Of a stretch of 64,000 nucleotides of DNA, positions 1 to 12,636 are shown in pieces (positions within the stretch are counted from its first letter, which is position 1; every line of letters begins with the position of its first letter). The position numbers and the translations under genes are program-made. The stretch is from Bryoerythrophyllum caledonicum (lineage: Eukaryota > Streptophyta > Bryopsida > Pottiales > Pottiaceae): positions 1,007,001 to 1,071,000 of the forward strand of contig OZ020518.1 in assembly GCA_963971425.1 (NCBI GenBank). The letters are read 5' to 3'. Below the pieces are notes generated by a model, which had not been told where the DNA came from, made no database searches, and saw nothing but the letters and a program-made list of their open reading frames with translations.

Positions 1-1165
1 CCTTGTAGACTCGCCTTCAAGCTCGTTGCAGGATGGTTTAGGATCAAACTCTATTTATAACTCGCCTACCCATGAGCTAGCCCTTGCCCCTTGTTCCAAA
101 CCCACTTGTTGTACTTGCCATGTCCATCACCAAACACTCATGTTCCAAAACCCCGTGTTCTTGCTAAACCTTGTCCCAAAACCCCTATCGCCAAATCTGC
201 CGTCATTTGAATCCAACAACCCTTGGTGATTGTCCCAACAGAGCTCCTCGTTGTCCTATCATAGAGCATCGGGAGGTGCCTTTGCAATGCATGGCTTCAG
301 TATCAATTTGAGCACAATTTCTGTCTCCCATCCTTGCCCTCCTATTCTATTTGTGCACCACCATTGATTGATGTTTTCATTGCCCAACGTGAGGTATATT
401 CTATTGTGACTTATATCATGTGAAATTTACCTTCAATTTTTATGAGAGTTTGTTAGTTTTTCTAATTTTGTTTGTTATTTTGTTAAATTTTTCTACCATT
501 TTTCTTGTTCTTCAAAAATATCACATTCTGAATAAATTTGCTAAATGTGATATTATCAAATATGTCACACCTTGTTTATATCACACTTCTGATATTATCA
601 AGGTTAGACTGTATTGAGATCCGTAGCGCTTGGACTTTGTCGGGATACCTGTTAACGACGACCACTAATTAATTCATTGTGCACAGACTTTGAACGCGGA
701 CCCATTATATTCTTGTGTACAGTCCACAGGTCATAGACGTGTGGCTCTCTGGAATGCTCGCTGCTCGCTGGATTGGCATCAGCACTCAGTCATGCAACGA
801 CTTTCGATGTACGTAGAATAGTAGACCACTTCTGAATGATAGATACTATCTGTATGGCAATCTGGGTGGGCTCCTTTTACATGATAATAGTAAGATTCCT
901 ACTACCTAAACCAGGTAAGAGGAAACACACTGATGAAGTTGTTTTCAGAAGTGTTTACATTCGTCCGTGGAGTAGGTCCATAGATTCAAGACTGAATCCA
1001 AGCAGGTTGCCTCAATCACATGATTCTGAGATTCAAATTCTGTTTGTTTCTGTGGCAAAAAAACAACAAACACATGATTCTGAACCCACGATAGCAAATG
1101 GGAACCAAGAGAACAGAAAAGAGCACGCCAGAGCCGGCAGCGCAAAGGCAGAAGCTTAGTGAAAC
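1..1165. other. No gene recognised; AT-rich intergenic sequence
   Basis: No reading frame here looks like a gene. The open frames are short and share no recognisable motif. A short stretch near 1,030-1,065 (ending in gtggcaaaaaaac) resembles the tail of the SINE-like unit just downstream, so an older copy may lie here. Nothing else can be supported. Confidence 0.5.
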
Positions 1166-1169
1166 TCCA

Positions 1170-1381
1170 CTCCAAATCCAAGTGGGGCTGCAACAAGGCT
1201 TTGTGCACGAGGGTGGGTAGTCGGGTCGAGTGGGTTAGAGGGTTCCACTAGGGTCCCGGTTTCTCTTTGGTCTTGCACTGCCGGTCTTGGTGTGCCTGTG
1301 TGTTTGTTTTGGTTCCTCGGTTCTCTTTGCAATTCAAAACTCGTTTTGTTTTTGTGCCCAAAAAAAAAAAAAAAAAAAAAG
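1170..1381 (+). mobile_element. Possible SINE with poly(A) tail
   Basis: A ~200-bp GC-moderate unit ends in about 20 A residues (1,361-1,380). The sequence before the tail (caattcaaaactcg, then ttttgtttttgtgccc) recurs on the other strand at about 57,878-57,925 as a gtggcacaaaacaaaacg segment, so it is dispersed. The 5' part (gggtcgagtgggttagaggg, then ttccactagg) could be a decayed tRNA-like A-box/B-box region, but this is weak. It could instead be the tail of a longer LINE. Confidence 0.4.
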
Positions 1382-1665
1382 TCCAATCCATTCCATGATT
1401 CAAACACTCCACATGTCGTCGCCCACGATTTGCAGCAGACTCCACATCATGCTACTGGACAGCTTCCACGACGCGACGTTCGAAATTTTTTATTAACATT
1501 ATTGACTTAATGTTGAGACTATCGTTGCGAAATCTGTCGTCATGAATCGCTGGCACACATATGAAGTGACAACAGCTGCCAGGTCAGTACTGTATCCGCA
1601 TCAAATTGTCAAACTGTTCTGAATACTCTCATCTGGATGACTTTGAACTTTCCAGATGCGCTTAA

Positions 1666-2828
1666 CCCCTATGGTACCGTGACAGTTTCACACCAAAAAC
1701 ACTTCAAAATTGTTGGATTCTAGTGCAATAAATAGAGAAGGAAATTTTTTTTGTTTCTTTTTTTGACTGTAAGGTTTCAATAAATACTTATTAAGTTTGA
1801 TACTAACATACTCACAAAATTTCATAAACTTTGACCACACGGATTGAAAGATTACAGTGTTTGAAGTCTAGCAAATGGTTCATTTTCTTGAGTGGATCAA
1901 CACACTTTGACTTCACTTGGTGACAAATTTTTGCACTACACAAGGTCTTAATTCATTATCATTGTGTTAAGCATGATGTTAGATCGTGACACACCAATTT
2001 TTAGAGGTAAAGAAGGGGTGTAGCATACTCAAAACAAATGTGCAAAGAGTGGAAGTTCAAAAATTGCCAATTCAAGTTATATTTATTTTGTGAACTTAGT
2101 ATGTTTTAGAATGATAACCAGAATGGTCAATAAGACGGTTTACACCACATATTGTTGTGGAAAAAAAAAATAAAAATAAAAAACAAAGATCTCTAAGTTT
2201 TATGAGGAAAGGAAGAATTTTTTTGATATCTTGCCAAACAATGTGTGACAATGTGTGACAATGTATGAAAATGTTTGAATTGGGTTAATATGTTATTTTT
2301 CTCTAATGACAAGTACTTTTATTGACTACATGAAAGGAAATAATATTACTTGCCAGTATTGGAAATCTCACATTCAATAGAGTGTCCTAGCAAAAGTTCT
2401 TGAACGTGCGCGACGTGCTTGCTCTCCCCATTTGAAATTCAAAACCCTATAGCTTTTTCATTAAAATGTCAAGATCTTGGAAAAAACTGTTCTCCTATCG
2501 AGGTTTTAATAATACCCTTTTACAATAAAAAATTCAAAGAGGAATGTTAGAAATTGACACCATAGGAACTTAACCAAACCTTCAAAATGCCATTTTATGA
2601 CACAAGGTCTTAACCCCTAAAGTTCCTTGACAATTTCCTTCAAAAACTATAAGTGGTACTAACTTTCAAACCACAAATCCAAAAAATAAAATAAAAATAT
2701 GTCCACGAAGCTCTTATCAAAGGCAATCTAGAATAAAAATTTCAGAGAAAATTGGTTTTTTTTCGAATTTTAGGAACCTGCCCAAAAATCAAGGAATCCC
2801 CCCGAAGGAGACTCTGGTCCTTTAGGGG
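1666..2828. mobile_element. piggyBac-type non-autonomous element (TTAA flanked)
   Basis: The left end reads TTAA then CCCCTATGGTACC, and the right end reads GGTCCTTTAGGGG then TTAA, giving short inverted termini starting CCC with a TTAA on each side, the hallmark of the piggyBac superfamily. No transposase frame is present. The interior (about 1,830-2,400) is homologous to relics at 37.15-37.61, 39.48-39.80, 40.03-40.27 and 60.06-60.30 kb. A second CCCCTAAAG start after TTAA at 2,616 means a shorter nested unit (2,616-2,828) is also possible. Confidence 0.6.
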
Positions 2829-2832
2829 TTAA

Positions 2833-4104
2833 CGGGTTACATATTGGTAAGAATATTCGTTTCGAAGCGGAAAGGGTTTCAGAGCCATGAAAAACTTGGC
2901 AGAGAATCACTTCGGTAGATGTGGAAGATTCAGCAAACTAGCCTGAAGAAGCACGTCAAGAAAAGTAATGAATGGCATCGCAAACGCTCAATGAAAATGT
3001 ACTAGTTAGGACTGAAAGCTTCACTTTTGTGAGCCTGAATAAATCGCCATTTGAGTCTATGATCGCACTGGAACCAGTAATCTTGTTGAACTCTGCACAA
3101 CATGATTTTACAAAAACTATCTGAAGTAGGACTTCCTCAAGTTTCAAGAATGCAGTGGTCGAGACAGACCGCAATTGGTCTGCAAACAACATCATTTCCA
3201 AAGGAGCTACACACATCATCAGCAAGTATCACCAGTTCTCACTGCCGGAGAAAAAAATATACACCGTCATTGATATCTATTTAAAGTTATATGTATATAT
3301 ATATTCACAGCAAGATAGTGAATTACCTCGGTGATGCCGGTGTGCATGAGCAGGCTGCGCTTGTGAGACTTGAAACTTGTCAGTTACAGTATTAGGGCTA
3401 GGATTCGGGTTACCCTTCGCAACTTCGCACTTTCGGCAAACTGTCTTAATAGGTTCCATGCAGATCACTCTCCCGGACGAACTGTGGAAGCGTGTCTTGC
3501 ACAAGAAGGATATGTAGTCTTTCCACATGAACAAGCATATTACAATTACATGGTCTTTTTCCTCACATCAGGGAAAATCTCAACATGTAAAAATTGGACC
3601 ATTACCACTTGACAAGTGGTAAAACTTTTCAAGGCTAGTTTATCGTTGATAAACTAACGTACATGGTTTTCATTTTTTAGAATGTTGATACACTACCGTT
3701 CGTAGGGGTGCATGGTTTTCTTTTTCCAGAATTTCGGTATCAACATAGAGCAGACTCTAGGCCATCCAAATTCCAGATCATGGAGTGACTCTACCCAGGT
3801 ATGCCAGGAGCACGGTTCACTTTGGCTTCATATACTTGTCATTTCAGACACCGGGTGCCCTAACCGTATGGGATATGCATGCAACCATGATCATGATGCA
3901 ACTTGTAAAATTATATGATTTCTTAAGGTGTCATGGGAAATAAGATTGAATATGATTTCCTTCTACAATGTGAAGAGAAAAAGTATAATACTTTTGCACG
4001 CACGTTGTTGATAAAACAAACCATATTTATGTCTCTCACGACTTTTGACTTTTACCCCTTCTTATTGTAGCCACGTCCCCATGATCGCCGTCTCTCTCAT
4101 GTAC
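2833..4104. other. Intergenic, no supported gene
   Basis: Several overlapping frames of 60-89 codons occur on both strands around 2,956-3,920, but none has a recognisable domain, splice pattern or start context. A short TA run lies near 3,285-3,305. Nothing further can be said. Confidence 0.4.
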
Positions 4105-4108
4105 TTAA

Positions 4109-4801
4109 CCCTTTAACAACAAAGGGACCAAAAAGTGGTCAATGAGACCGGTTTTTAAAGAGCCACCACTAATTGACTTGTTGGATTGATTTGCACTGGT
4201 AGGAATAGCAATGTGCTTTGTTTTCCTCCATCTAAGAGGATGTTCCCATGTGATACCCAACCCGGCCAAATTCCTATAGAGCCTTCCCTGAATATAAATT
4301 TAGAGAGTACCAAATTTCAACCCTCCCATGTCACCACCCGGCATACTATTCGAGAAATATTATAATCAATTTGCACGTGTCAAACGCTTTATGAGACTAG
4401 AAAGTGAAATGGTGTCCAACCATGATCTGGCGCATCTCTGACACCTTTTGGTTTTGAATTAGTAAGATGGGAGCTATTTTTATTTTGCGGGCCTGCCAAG
4501 ATGACTTGTCAAGCCTGTCCAATTCTTGAATATGCGTCAGAGTGTAAAGTGGGTTGGGGAATTATTTTGGTCATGGGAGTGACCCACCCCCATCAGATAA
4601 TGGGACGGGCCACACATGGGAATTCGCCCTAATCCATCTTCTTTATCTCCAATCGGTTGAGGCATTAACAAACTTTAGTGATTTGAAAAAAGTCAGCAGT
4701 GAAACGTACCCTTTGTGTAGATATTGTTAACTTTTTTCACGGCTGATCTATTACATTCATAGATTTTTCAAGGCCTTGTGCAAAGCCTCGTTGTTAAAGG
4801 G
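4109..4801. mobile_element. piggyBac-type MITE (TTAA/CTAA flanked)
   Basis: The left terminus reads TTAA then CCCTTTAACAACAAAG. The right terminus reads CTCGTTGTTAAAGGG then CTAA, a one-base variant of TTAA. The inverted repeat is about 15 bp with a mismatch. The ~690-bp interior has no coding capacity. It shares the CCCTTTA start with the elements at 52,148 and 55,202. Confidence 0.55.
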
Positions 4802-4805
4802 CTAA

Positions 4806-6781
4806 GTTGGTACCTTGCCATACCTAAAATAAAAGAAAGAATACATCGTTTTAACAAAAGTGTGTTATCTTACAGTTTTTGTGGTAAACAGATTTTACAA
4901 CGTGCAATATTTTTTGGAAGTGGGAAAGACTTTTGATTCCCTGTTTTGGTATCTGGAAAAACATCCTTATCCTCCCTATTGCAAACTTTGTATTCAAGAA
5001 ATCTATGGATATTGGACAACATTTGATTAGTGATGAAGTCATCCAAAGCTCTAGTAGGATATCCCGTTTTTTAATTTGAATACTAGTATCTGTTCACTCT
5101 TCATAGCATTTTGACATGAAAGAGCTTGGCAGGAGTCTATCCTTGTTATGAACTGATAAATTTTGTGGTTTACAGATTCAAGTAATAGAGCCTGTAACTT
5201 TCTTTAAGAAGTGTTTTTGTAAAATAATGCAAAATTATGAGTCAGTAGTTTCCAAACTTAGCCTCCATGAATCTTTGACACCTTTTTCCTCTTCGAGGAG
5301 ATCATAGAAATCTTGAGCTATTCAGGGGTGATTTCATTGGAAAAAATTACACTAGATATCAAAATTCATGGTATCATTAGAGTTTTCGGAATGGGCAAGT
5401 CAGGAGGAATATGGTGCCAGAGAATATGAGATGTATAAACGGAAAAAAAGAGAGCATGAGGAAATTTCCTATCGCCTTTTTCTGCACCAATGCAATGCTT
5501 TGCAATCAATGTTCTTGGGCCCTACCCCATGCAAGCTAAAGCTCCCCCATAGTACGTTAACCACACGAGAGGAAAGGCAATGAGTTGGATGACTCACATT
5601 GGTTCAAATTAGCAAGTGGTTGCTACATGAGAGGAAGTAGGGGGAGTGGCAAGAATGACATGGAGCAACTTTGTAGCTTTGGAATTTGCATTGGATGTTG
5701 CTTTGGAATCTACATGGCACAATAATTGCATGCAAAAACTACCAGGCACTAGTGCCTAGAAGTCCACAATGTAAGGAGGAAAAGAATATTTTTGGTGCCA
5801 CTAGTGCCATGTTGGAGGAAGTTGTGAAACTTCCTCCTCCTCCCGTGTGGTAAGGCCCTAAGTTCTCACAGGGTTGACCAATAGTTCCCCCAAACCTTTC
5901 CCAAGCCAAGACACCATGTGCATGTGGTCCCGGTTACTAACATAAGACCTTAAGATTTGGGGTACTTATCCAGTGTATTTTGGTGACTTTTAGAAAACTC
6001 AATTATATCACTTCACAAATAAGTGTAGAGTCTGCCTAAGTTCGGAACCTATTGCCAAAATTATGAATAAAATTAATGTTTCACAGTGCGTCGAGTCTTG
6101 AATCTTCATCTTAGCCCCTACAGGACCAAGTGTATGGAATATTTTGTATTCAATTACTTTGTATGAAATATTTTTTCAATCTCAAAGTACATACAAAGTA
6201 ATTGAGTGCAATTGTCTTTCAATCCTTATGGTCAAAATTCACAAAAATCTACCACATTATCTCCTATATGTTAAGAGGTACTTTTTATTCAAACTGCACT
6301 AATGTAGTCTTCTCCGGACAAAGTTACCCTCCACTCTCTCGTCAAGTGAACTTGACGCGACATGTGCAGACACGGTGAACTTACCCTCCTTCACACGCTC
6401 ATCGTATGGTTCGGTGTCTGTGAAGGAGGAGGGGGAGCGAGAGTGTGTTGTTTTGTGTTTGTGAGAGGAGGGGTATGCGGTTGTACTCATAGACGCTCCA
6501 TATTTCGATCCATCCAGACCATCGATCCTTCTCATGACGCACGCGATCGATCGAGTAATGCATCTTAATTCTTTTGTCCCGACCATCTAGAACTGTCCTC
6601 TCGGGCTGTTGAGACCATGATTCATCAAGCACGTCATGACTCCAGTCGCATTGGATATAATATATTCATTGATAACTCTTTTCGTTTCTAGGTTGTGAAG
6701 TTTTTGGGTTTGTGTTTGTGAAGCTTGCATGGTGGAAATCGTTTACCCAGACTTCTAGTGCAAATGAGAGGGTGAGAGCTT
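4806..6781. other. Intergenic; relics only
   Basis: No gene is supported. At 6,110-6,130 the sequence ttagcccctacaggaccaag resembles the CCCCTA...GGACC terminus of the TTAA element family, so a decayed end probably lies here. Purine-rich agaggaggg tracts near 6,420-6,470 create frames without content. Confidence 0.4.
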
Positions 6782-7350
6782 GCTTACATGTTTGCGAGGA
6801 GAGATTGAGAGGAGATTGAGAGGAAAATCAGAGGTTCTAAGATTGCAGTGATTTTGTCCACGCTAGTTGTTTTTGCCGGCAAAGAGTCCGCAGGTTTCCG
6901 GTGCAGGTCCGGAGAGTTCTTGCAAGGGTCGAAGAAGCATGAAGATCCAATGGCACTGGTGAGGGCAACAACCATGGCACTGGAGCAAGAGGAAAAGGTA
7001 CCGTCAATGAACACGGAGAGGCGATGGGTGTCAGTGTTGCTGCAGTCGTACTGTCCAAACAACCTGCATTTGTATGACAATGGCATGCTGGAGGTTCTTG
7101 CTCTTGTCAAAGAACCTAGAGAGTGCCATTGTCATACAAAGACAATACATGACCTCATGGTTCACCAGCACCCATTGCCTCTGCCTGTTCATTGATGCTA
7201 CTATGTTCTCTTACTCCGGTGCCATGGTTGTTGCATGCCCTCACTTCAAGGTGGCGATGATTTTTGCTAGAAAAACCAACTACCGTGGACAAAACCACTG
7301 TGGTTTTGGAACCTCTAATCTCCTCTCAATCTCTCCTCGCAAACAAGTAA
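6782..7350. repeat. Long imperfect foldback (hairpin) repeat
   Basis: The left arm starts with gcgaggagagattgagagg near 6,795 and the right arm ends with its near-complement ctcaatctctcctcgc near 7,325-7,340. The arms pair, with gaps, through to a loop near 7,085-7,120, where tttgtatgacaatggca faces tgccattgtcatacaaa. Each arm is about 270 nt. Transcribed, it would give one long imperfect stem, as in foldback elements or young MIRNA-like loci. Frames of 100-115 codons in both directions are consequences of the symmetry. Confidence 0.75.
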
Positions 7351-7436
7351 GGCACTGGGTGCGTGGAATGACAAGTATATGAAGCCCAAGTGAAACCCAG
7401 CTCCCAACTTACAAAGGCGTGGTCGATCCATTATCC

Positions 7437-7518
7437 GGAATGTGGATAGCCAAGAGTCTGCCCATGTTGATGCCGATCCGGAATGTGGATGGCCGAGAGC
7501 CTGCCCCCATATTGATAT
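7437..7518 (+). repeat. Short tandem duplication (~50-bp unit)
   Basis: The unit beginning ccggaatgtggat and running through cgagagcctgccc occurs twice in direct order, differing at a few bases. It lies in a GC-richer block (7,400-7,760) with no recognisable product, just before the CACTA element. Confidence 0.5.
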
Positions 7519-8317
7519 ATGCTTGTTACCATTTGCGGGCGTCATACATGTACGCCAGCCACAGGGAGCTCAGTCCGGGAAGCCCGATGAAGATCACGTG
7601 CGACTTCTAGATCGGCGCTTGCGCGCAAGGCGTTGCGAAGTCGGGCGACGAGATCAAATTGTTCCGTTTCTTGCAGACCGCACGGCACCGGAACAAGGTC
7701 GGCACGAGAGAAGGGAAACCTTCACGAGAAGCGCCGGCGGAAGCTTGCTTCACAATCATTCACGGTCTGGTTCAGATGTTCCTCGCACTACAAGAGGCCC
7801 CCCGATTAATAACATTTTTGTAACGCCTTCTTTGTGACACATTTGTAACACATTTTCACATACAGTTTTGTAACATGTTTTCGTTCTAAAAGGGTAATAG
7901 ACTTGGTTCGCATTTGTAACAGGTTTTTGTCACATCTCAAACTCTATAAATTCTGGAAATCTATGCAAGAAGTCCAGCATATCTTCGTCATCCACAATAT
8001 CTTCGTCATTAGGAAAGTTCGATTTCTTCAAGATTGGAAGATTGCACCCGGGACACGGAATCTATGGACCTGTACATCTACGAAACTGTGAACCTCTGAA
8101 GGAAGCAGAGGAATTGTGCATAATTTCCGTTGGTGGGCAGGGTTTACTGAAGTCTGTACGATTAGATGATTCGATGGCTCATCGTCGGAGGGTGATTCTG
8201 AAGTGCCGTAGATTCTAGGAAGAGGTGCGTTTCGGAACAGCCGTTCTTGTGCTTTCACTTCTGATTACAGTTGTGCTTTAATAAAGTGAATTCTTTGTTT
8301 TCCATGTGCCAAGCTGC

Positions 8318-8580
8318 ACCGTGAACTTGACGTAACCTTAAGTTTTGCAATTCATTTTCTCTGACGTGCCCAGTACTGCACGTTCACCCCTAAACCCCGA
8401 CCATGGCCTAACCGCAAGTTCTGGAAGTTTTTGTTTTCGAACTACCTGTTGCCTCATCCTAAACCCTGACCGTGGCCTACCGTAAGATTTTGTTTTGTGA
8501 CTTTTGGTTTTCCGTATGTCCATTGATGCAACTGAAACTGTAAACCCTTAACCTAGCATAACCTTAAGCATTGCAACTGT
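8318..8580 (+). repeat. Degenerate tandem repeat inside the CACTA element
   Basis: Three diverged units of about 85-95 bp each carry cctaaaccc(c/t)gac followed by tggcctaccgtaag-type sequence (near 8,390, 8,458 and 8,545). They include telomere-like ctaaaccc cores but no run of perfect telomere repeats. They may be decayed subterminal repeats. Confidence 0.35.
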
Positions 8581-9649
8581 CTGTCATTGTTTCTTACATG
8601 TGCAAGCAGGCTCATGTGGACCAGGTTTGGAATGGCACATAATGCGGAGCGACACAACGATGGTGTTTCAAGGTACTTCCTGTGATCTACTAGCATGGGC
8701 CGTCAGCAGCTTCCCGATTGCAAATCAGTGGTATTCCACCCTGCGAAGGTGAGAAAAATTCATGCAACACCTTCACTGACACACATGTAACTCTTCACTT
8801 TGATGGCCACCGGATTTCTTTTAGTTTCCCTCTTCGAGTTTGGTTGCAGAAGTTCTAACCTCATTTAGGATTGACCCTCCTGAAAATGGAAGGCTGCCCT
8901 AACACTGGTTCTTGACATTGGGTAGATTTTTTAATGTTTGTGGAGAGTGATTGCATCGGTATGTGCAGCGCAGTGTATCGGCCGCAATTCCATTTGATCG
9001 CTGCAAAGGACGCCATCAAGAAGACTATGACTGTGTATGTGAATGTGGTGTGGCTTTTTTCCTGTTCATTATCACTGAATGTTTTATACTAAAGCAAAAC
9101 CCTGTTACCATGTGGTTGTAGTGTTTTTAAACAGAGGTGGACATGGGTGCAGCATTTCTTGGAGTTTCTAGAATGAGGTGAAGGGCGACCGCAGTGTGCA
9201 CTTGATGAAATGGGTCTGGGACCTGTCGCTCAGGAACATGCATTTGTGCTTTCAAAGGTGCAGGTATTTGAAGAAAAAATTATCTATTTAAAAAAAACAG
9301 AACTACGTGGGTGTCTAAAATTAATAGGGCCTTGCTGATTTGAGAAGGAGATGGCGAACTCATTTTTTCCATGCACACATTCCCTTCACTGATAATTGCG
9401 ATGTGCTTGTGACGCTGTGTTAGTACTGTATAGTGAGCTTATTAGGAAGATTTCTCTGCTGGTTTGGGTTTTGTGGCGATGAGCTCTGGTTTCTAGTGTC
9501 TGAAGCGATGTGGACGTCCAGCTCTCCACTTCGAGTGCCGGGTCTACATTTACCGTGAGGCGCTGCTTGCCGTGATTTGTTTTTTGTCTATTGTCTATTG
9601 TTTACTGGCTATGGTGGGATCACATTGCTGACTTTTGGCTGGGCTTGCA

Positions 9650-9731
9650 GTTATCTGATGGCGACACTGTCTGGTGCATTCCCATTGAGAGCCGGCAATC
9701 GTTAGCGCAATTCACCAACCCGGAAATCCAG
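9650..9731 (+). pseudogene. Captured exon-like fragment (possibly neprosin-like)
   Basis: An 81-nt block is bordered by a good acceptor (gggcttgcag before it) and donor (ATCCAG then gtaaggaac). It encodes a 27-residue segment containing LSDGDTVWCIPI and ending NPEIQ, resembling the DGD-x-x-x-C-V ... H-x-IQ stretch of plant neprosin (DUF4409/DUF239) propeptides. Near 10,060 a GTIS-x-x-x-RRR segment after ttgtttcag is reminiscent of the GTIPIRR motif of the same proteins. Neither is long enough to prove the family. No continuous gene can be assembled. Confidence 0.3.
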
Positions 9732-12070
9732 GTAAGGAACGCAGAGCCGATCTGTCTACTTGTGTGGAATTTTTAATTGATGGGTGTCTAAAATAAATAG
9801 GGCCTTGCTGATTTGAGAAGACTTAAGGTTTTTGAGGTTGCACGAGCACCACCGGAAAGGAGGAATGGTGTTTACGGCCACTCACTTTCCAGTAAAGCTC
9901 CAGGATGCAAAAACATCTTGTAACCTTTTGATAAACTCACAAACCAAAATCTTACGGTGGGCCACGGTATGCTTCAAAAACATGTTGTAACCTTTTGATT
10001 TTCCAATTTTCCAATCTCACTGTCGTTGTGGCTGTTATTGGGCTGTTGTTTCAGGGTGGCACAATTTCGACAGTACAACGCAGGAGACTACGGTTGAGGT
10101 TCCCAAGTTCGCACCCCGGATACACTCAGCTGTGAGTCTACAGTGAACTCGAAAATTTCAAGGTAGCCTACATCGACTTCTCCTGGAACTGGTGTGGCAT
10201 AACTCCCTACTGTTCATGTGCCTTGAATGGTTTTCGTTGTGCCTAGAGCAGATCAAGTACGGTGCTTCGGAAATGATGCGGTTGCAATTGGCTTCTCTGG
10301 ATTGTTTCAGGCCTCTGTAGACTCACAGGCGAGGAGGGGCGAAGTCAAGTGTGCTCATTGATCAAGACTCTGATAAGAAAGCCACGATTGTGGAGAAGAG
10401 CTTCGGAAACTCGGCAGCTATTTGCGATTTTTGTGCCAGTTGAAGGTCTGTTCCATAATTGATACATCTGTTCACATGTGATTTACTGTCTTGTTATTAA
10501 TTCGTTTGAGATTAGAGGCTTTGATATGCATTAAGATACGTTTTAGTGATTTGATATTGTAGTTGTGGCTGAATCTATAATTGCGCTTTTTGTTCATAAA
10601 TTTTTCGGATCTGAATCTAACATCTATTTCGCTAACGCAGATAGAGAAACATCACACAGAGAAACATCACACGGTAATACTCGGTCCCAATGTAAATTTT
10701 CATCCGGAGTTCATTTATGTTATCTGCAGGTTAGTACATGTCTTGTCGAGACAAACTTTTACATCTGATTTGGCTTTCTAAATCTTATTTACGTCTATTG
10801 TATTCTGTTTTTGGTTTAGGTCTTTGATTCCACAGTCGTCTGTGACGAGGCGTGTGTCTAGTTGTCTGTGCCTACATAGATATTTGATTTCGTTTCTAGT
10901 TCTTTGTCATGTCCGGTCTGTTTAAACATTAATAACACTAATGGTGGTGAAGTTTAATAACACATTGATGTTCGGTTGCAGGAAGTCGGAAAGTCCTCTG
11001 AGTTTCATGTATTAAACTTTGTATCAAACTAGCGACAGTGCCCTCAATGCATCGATCATCGGCCCATGTACTACTCTGACTCGGCTCTTTCATGCCGGTA
11101 TCTCTCTTTAACTAGGTGAGGCTCGATCAAGACTTCAAGACTTCACATATGTTCGTTGTTTTCTTATCAGTTTGATACCCATTGAAAGTTTAGCAGTATT
11201 AGAACCGCCACAGGACTGTACATGCTACAAATATACTTTTCTTCACTACGATAGTGGGATAGGCTGCATTAAGCACATTGTTTTTTAATAGAGAATGTCT
11301 ATTTCTATGATAATTTTTGTTCTGTGACTATTATTCTGTGACTATTGTTAAGTGTGGGGCCTTTGTTTGTTCTGACAGGCTAAACGAGAGGAGATTTGTC
11401 TTTCAACATTGAGGAGGAGCCAAAGTCAATTGTAGCTCTTTTCGAGAATGTGCACTTCAGAACCTGTGGCTGAACGATGTTAGGCTGGGAGTGGCTACTA
11501 CACTATCTCTAGATTTAGTGAAATGTACGATCAAGGTATGAAAATCTATGTAATAGAAGTGGTGCAGCTTCTATGTAATTTGGAATTCTGCAATAGAAGA
11601 TGTACGGGTTTTTGAACATCTTCAAATTTGAAAATGTCACACCTCTATAGATAGCGTATTGAAATGAAGATTTTTGCACTATGTACAAATTTCAACTCTA
11701 AATCTACGAAGTAGATGATGCCTACAATCCACAAATCATGAAGTCCTTTCTATCGAATCTCTACTTCGGTGGGAAATTCTACGACGTTCAAATGACCAAA
11801 CTAGGTACATGTCCTGCCAAAAATGGATGATGCAAAGGCGAATGAAAAGTGTTACAAACACGTTTGTAACCTGTGGGAACTACGTTCCAAAGCCCTCGAT
11901 TGTAACACTTCTCAGATGTATCCATGTAGATACATTTGCATCACACTTGTAACACTTTTGTGCCTATCTTTGCAACATGTTTTGTACAGGAGCACTTTGA
12001 ATTTCTGTTACAAAGATGTTGCAAGGTAGTAATAAACTTGTAATAAAACGGTCTATCTGTTGTAGTGTCG

Positions 12071-12626
12071 TATCTTCTTCCACTCCTCCCTCGCTCTGAG
12101 AGCTCTTCTCGTGCTCGCTCTCTGTGTAATCTTCACAGACGTAACATGCGAGGTGCAATTCAATGTCCGATGAAGAAGGTCTAGGTTACTTCCAGAAGCT
12201 CCGACTCCACATACATACACGGTCTGATCCTCGCGGAACCGTCACTTCTTCCTCTCTTTGACGCCCAGTCCGCATCCTGCCTTCTTAAACTTCACGGGTC
12301 ACATGCTGCGCATTGCAATGTCGGATAGAGAAGCTCTAGTGTTTGCAAACTCGTTGGATGCATGATGCAACTTCAAAGCTTCCAGGGAAACTCATTTCCA
12401 GCCAGGTTTTTCACGTAAGGATTCACGATTCGGCCGAATACTCTGTCGAAGAAGTGCATTGAGAAGCGCCAGGGTTAGCAAACTCCTTCGATGTTTTCAG
12501 AGCACAAGATGATATCACACAATGTCTGCTTTCATTGATGAACTTGGCGTGGCGCGCACAATCATAAATTTAGTCCATCCCCTTACCGATGGATCTCGTG
12601 TAAGTTTGGTCTGAGTGGACAAGGAC
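12071..12626. other. Intergenic; weak internal duplication
   Basis: No gene is supported. Two segments (about 12,140-12,195 and 12,300-12,345) share gcattgcaatgtc(c/g)gat and a gaagctctag-type continuation, suggesting an old local duplication. Confidence 0.3.
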
Positions 12627-12636
12627 CTGAGAGCAT

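Larger units (their letters stand above)
7786..12067. mobile_element. CACTA (En/Spm) transposon with 3-bp TSD, carrying exon-like fragments
   Basis: The left end is TCG then CACTACAAGAGG; the right end is TCTGTTGTAGTG then TCG. This gives the CACTA terminus on both sides and a perfect 3-bp target duplication (TCG at 7,783-7,785 and 12,068-12,070), as known for En/Spm elements. Subterminal TTGTAACA-type motifs cluster at both ends (7,806-7,925 and about 11,850-12,045), another family trait. No transposase frame is seen. The interior has GC-richer exon-like islands with GT-AG borders, the pattern expected when CACTA elements capture host gene pieces. It is probably non-autonomous. Confidence 0.8.

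Noticed and set aside
836-1159. 107-codon plus-strand frame with a hydrophobic start
   Set aside because: No homology motif, no splice context, and it runs into SINE-like sequence.
6784-7382. Mirror-image frames of about 100-115 codons on both strands
   Set aside because: Explained by the foldback symmetry, not by coding.
8970-9030. Invertase-like (GH32) exon from the segment YRPQFHL
   Set aside because: Only about seven residues fit and the expected WMNDPNG does not follow; kept only as an exon-like fragment.
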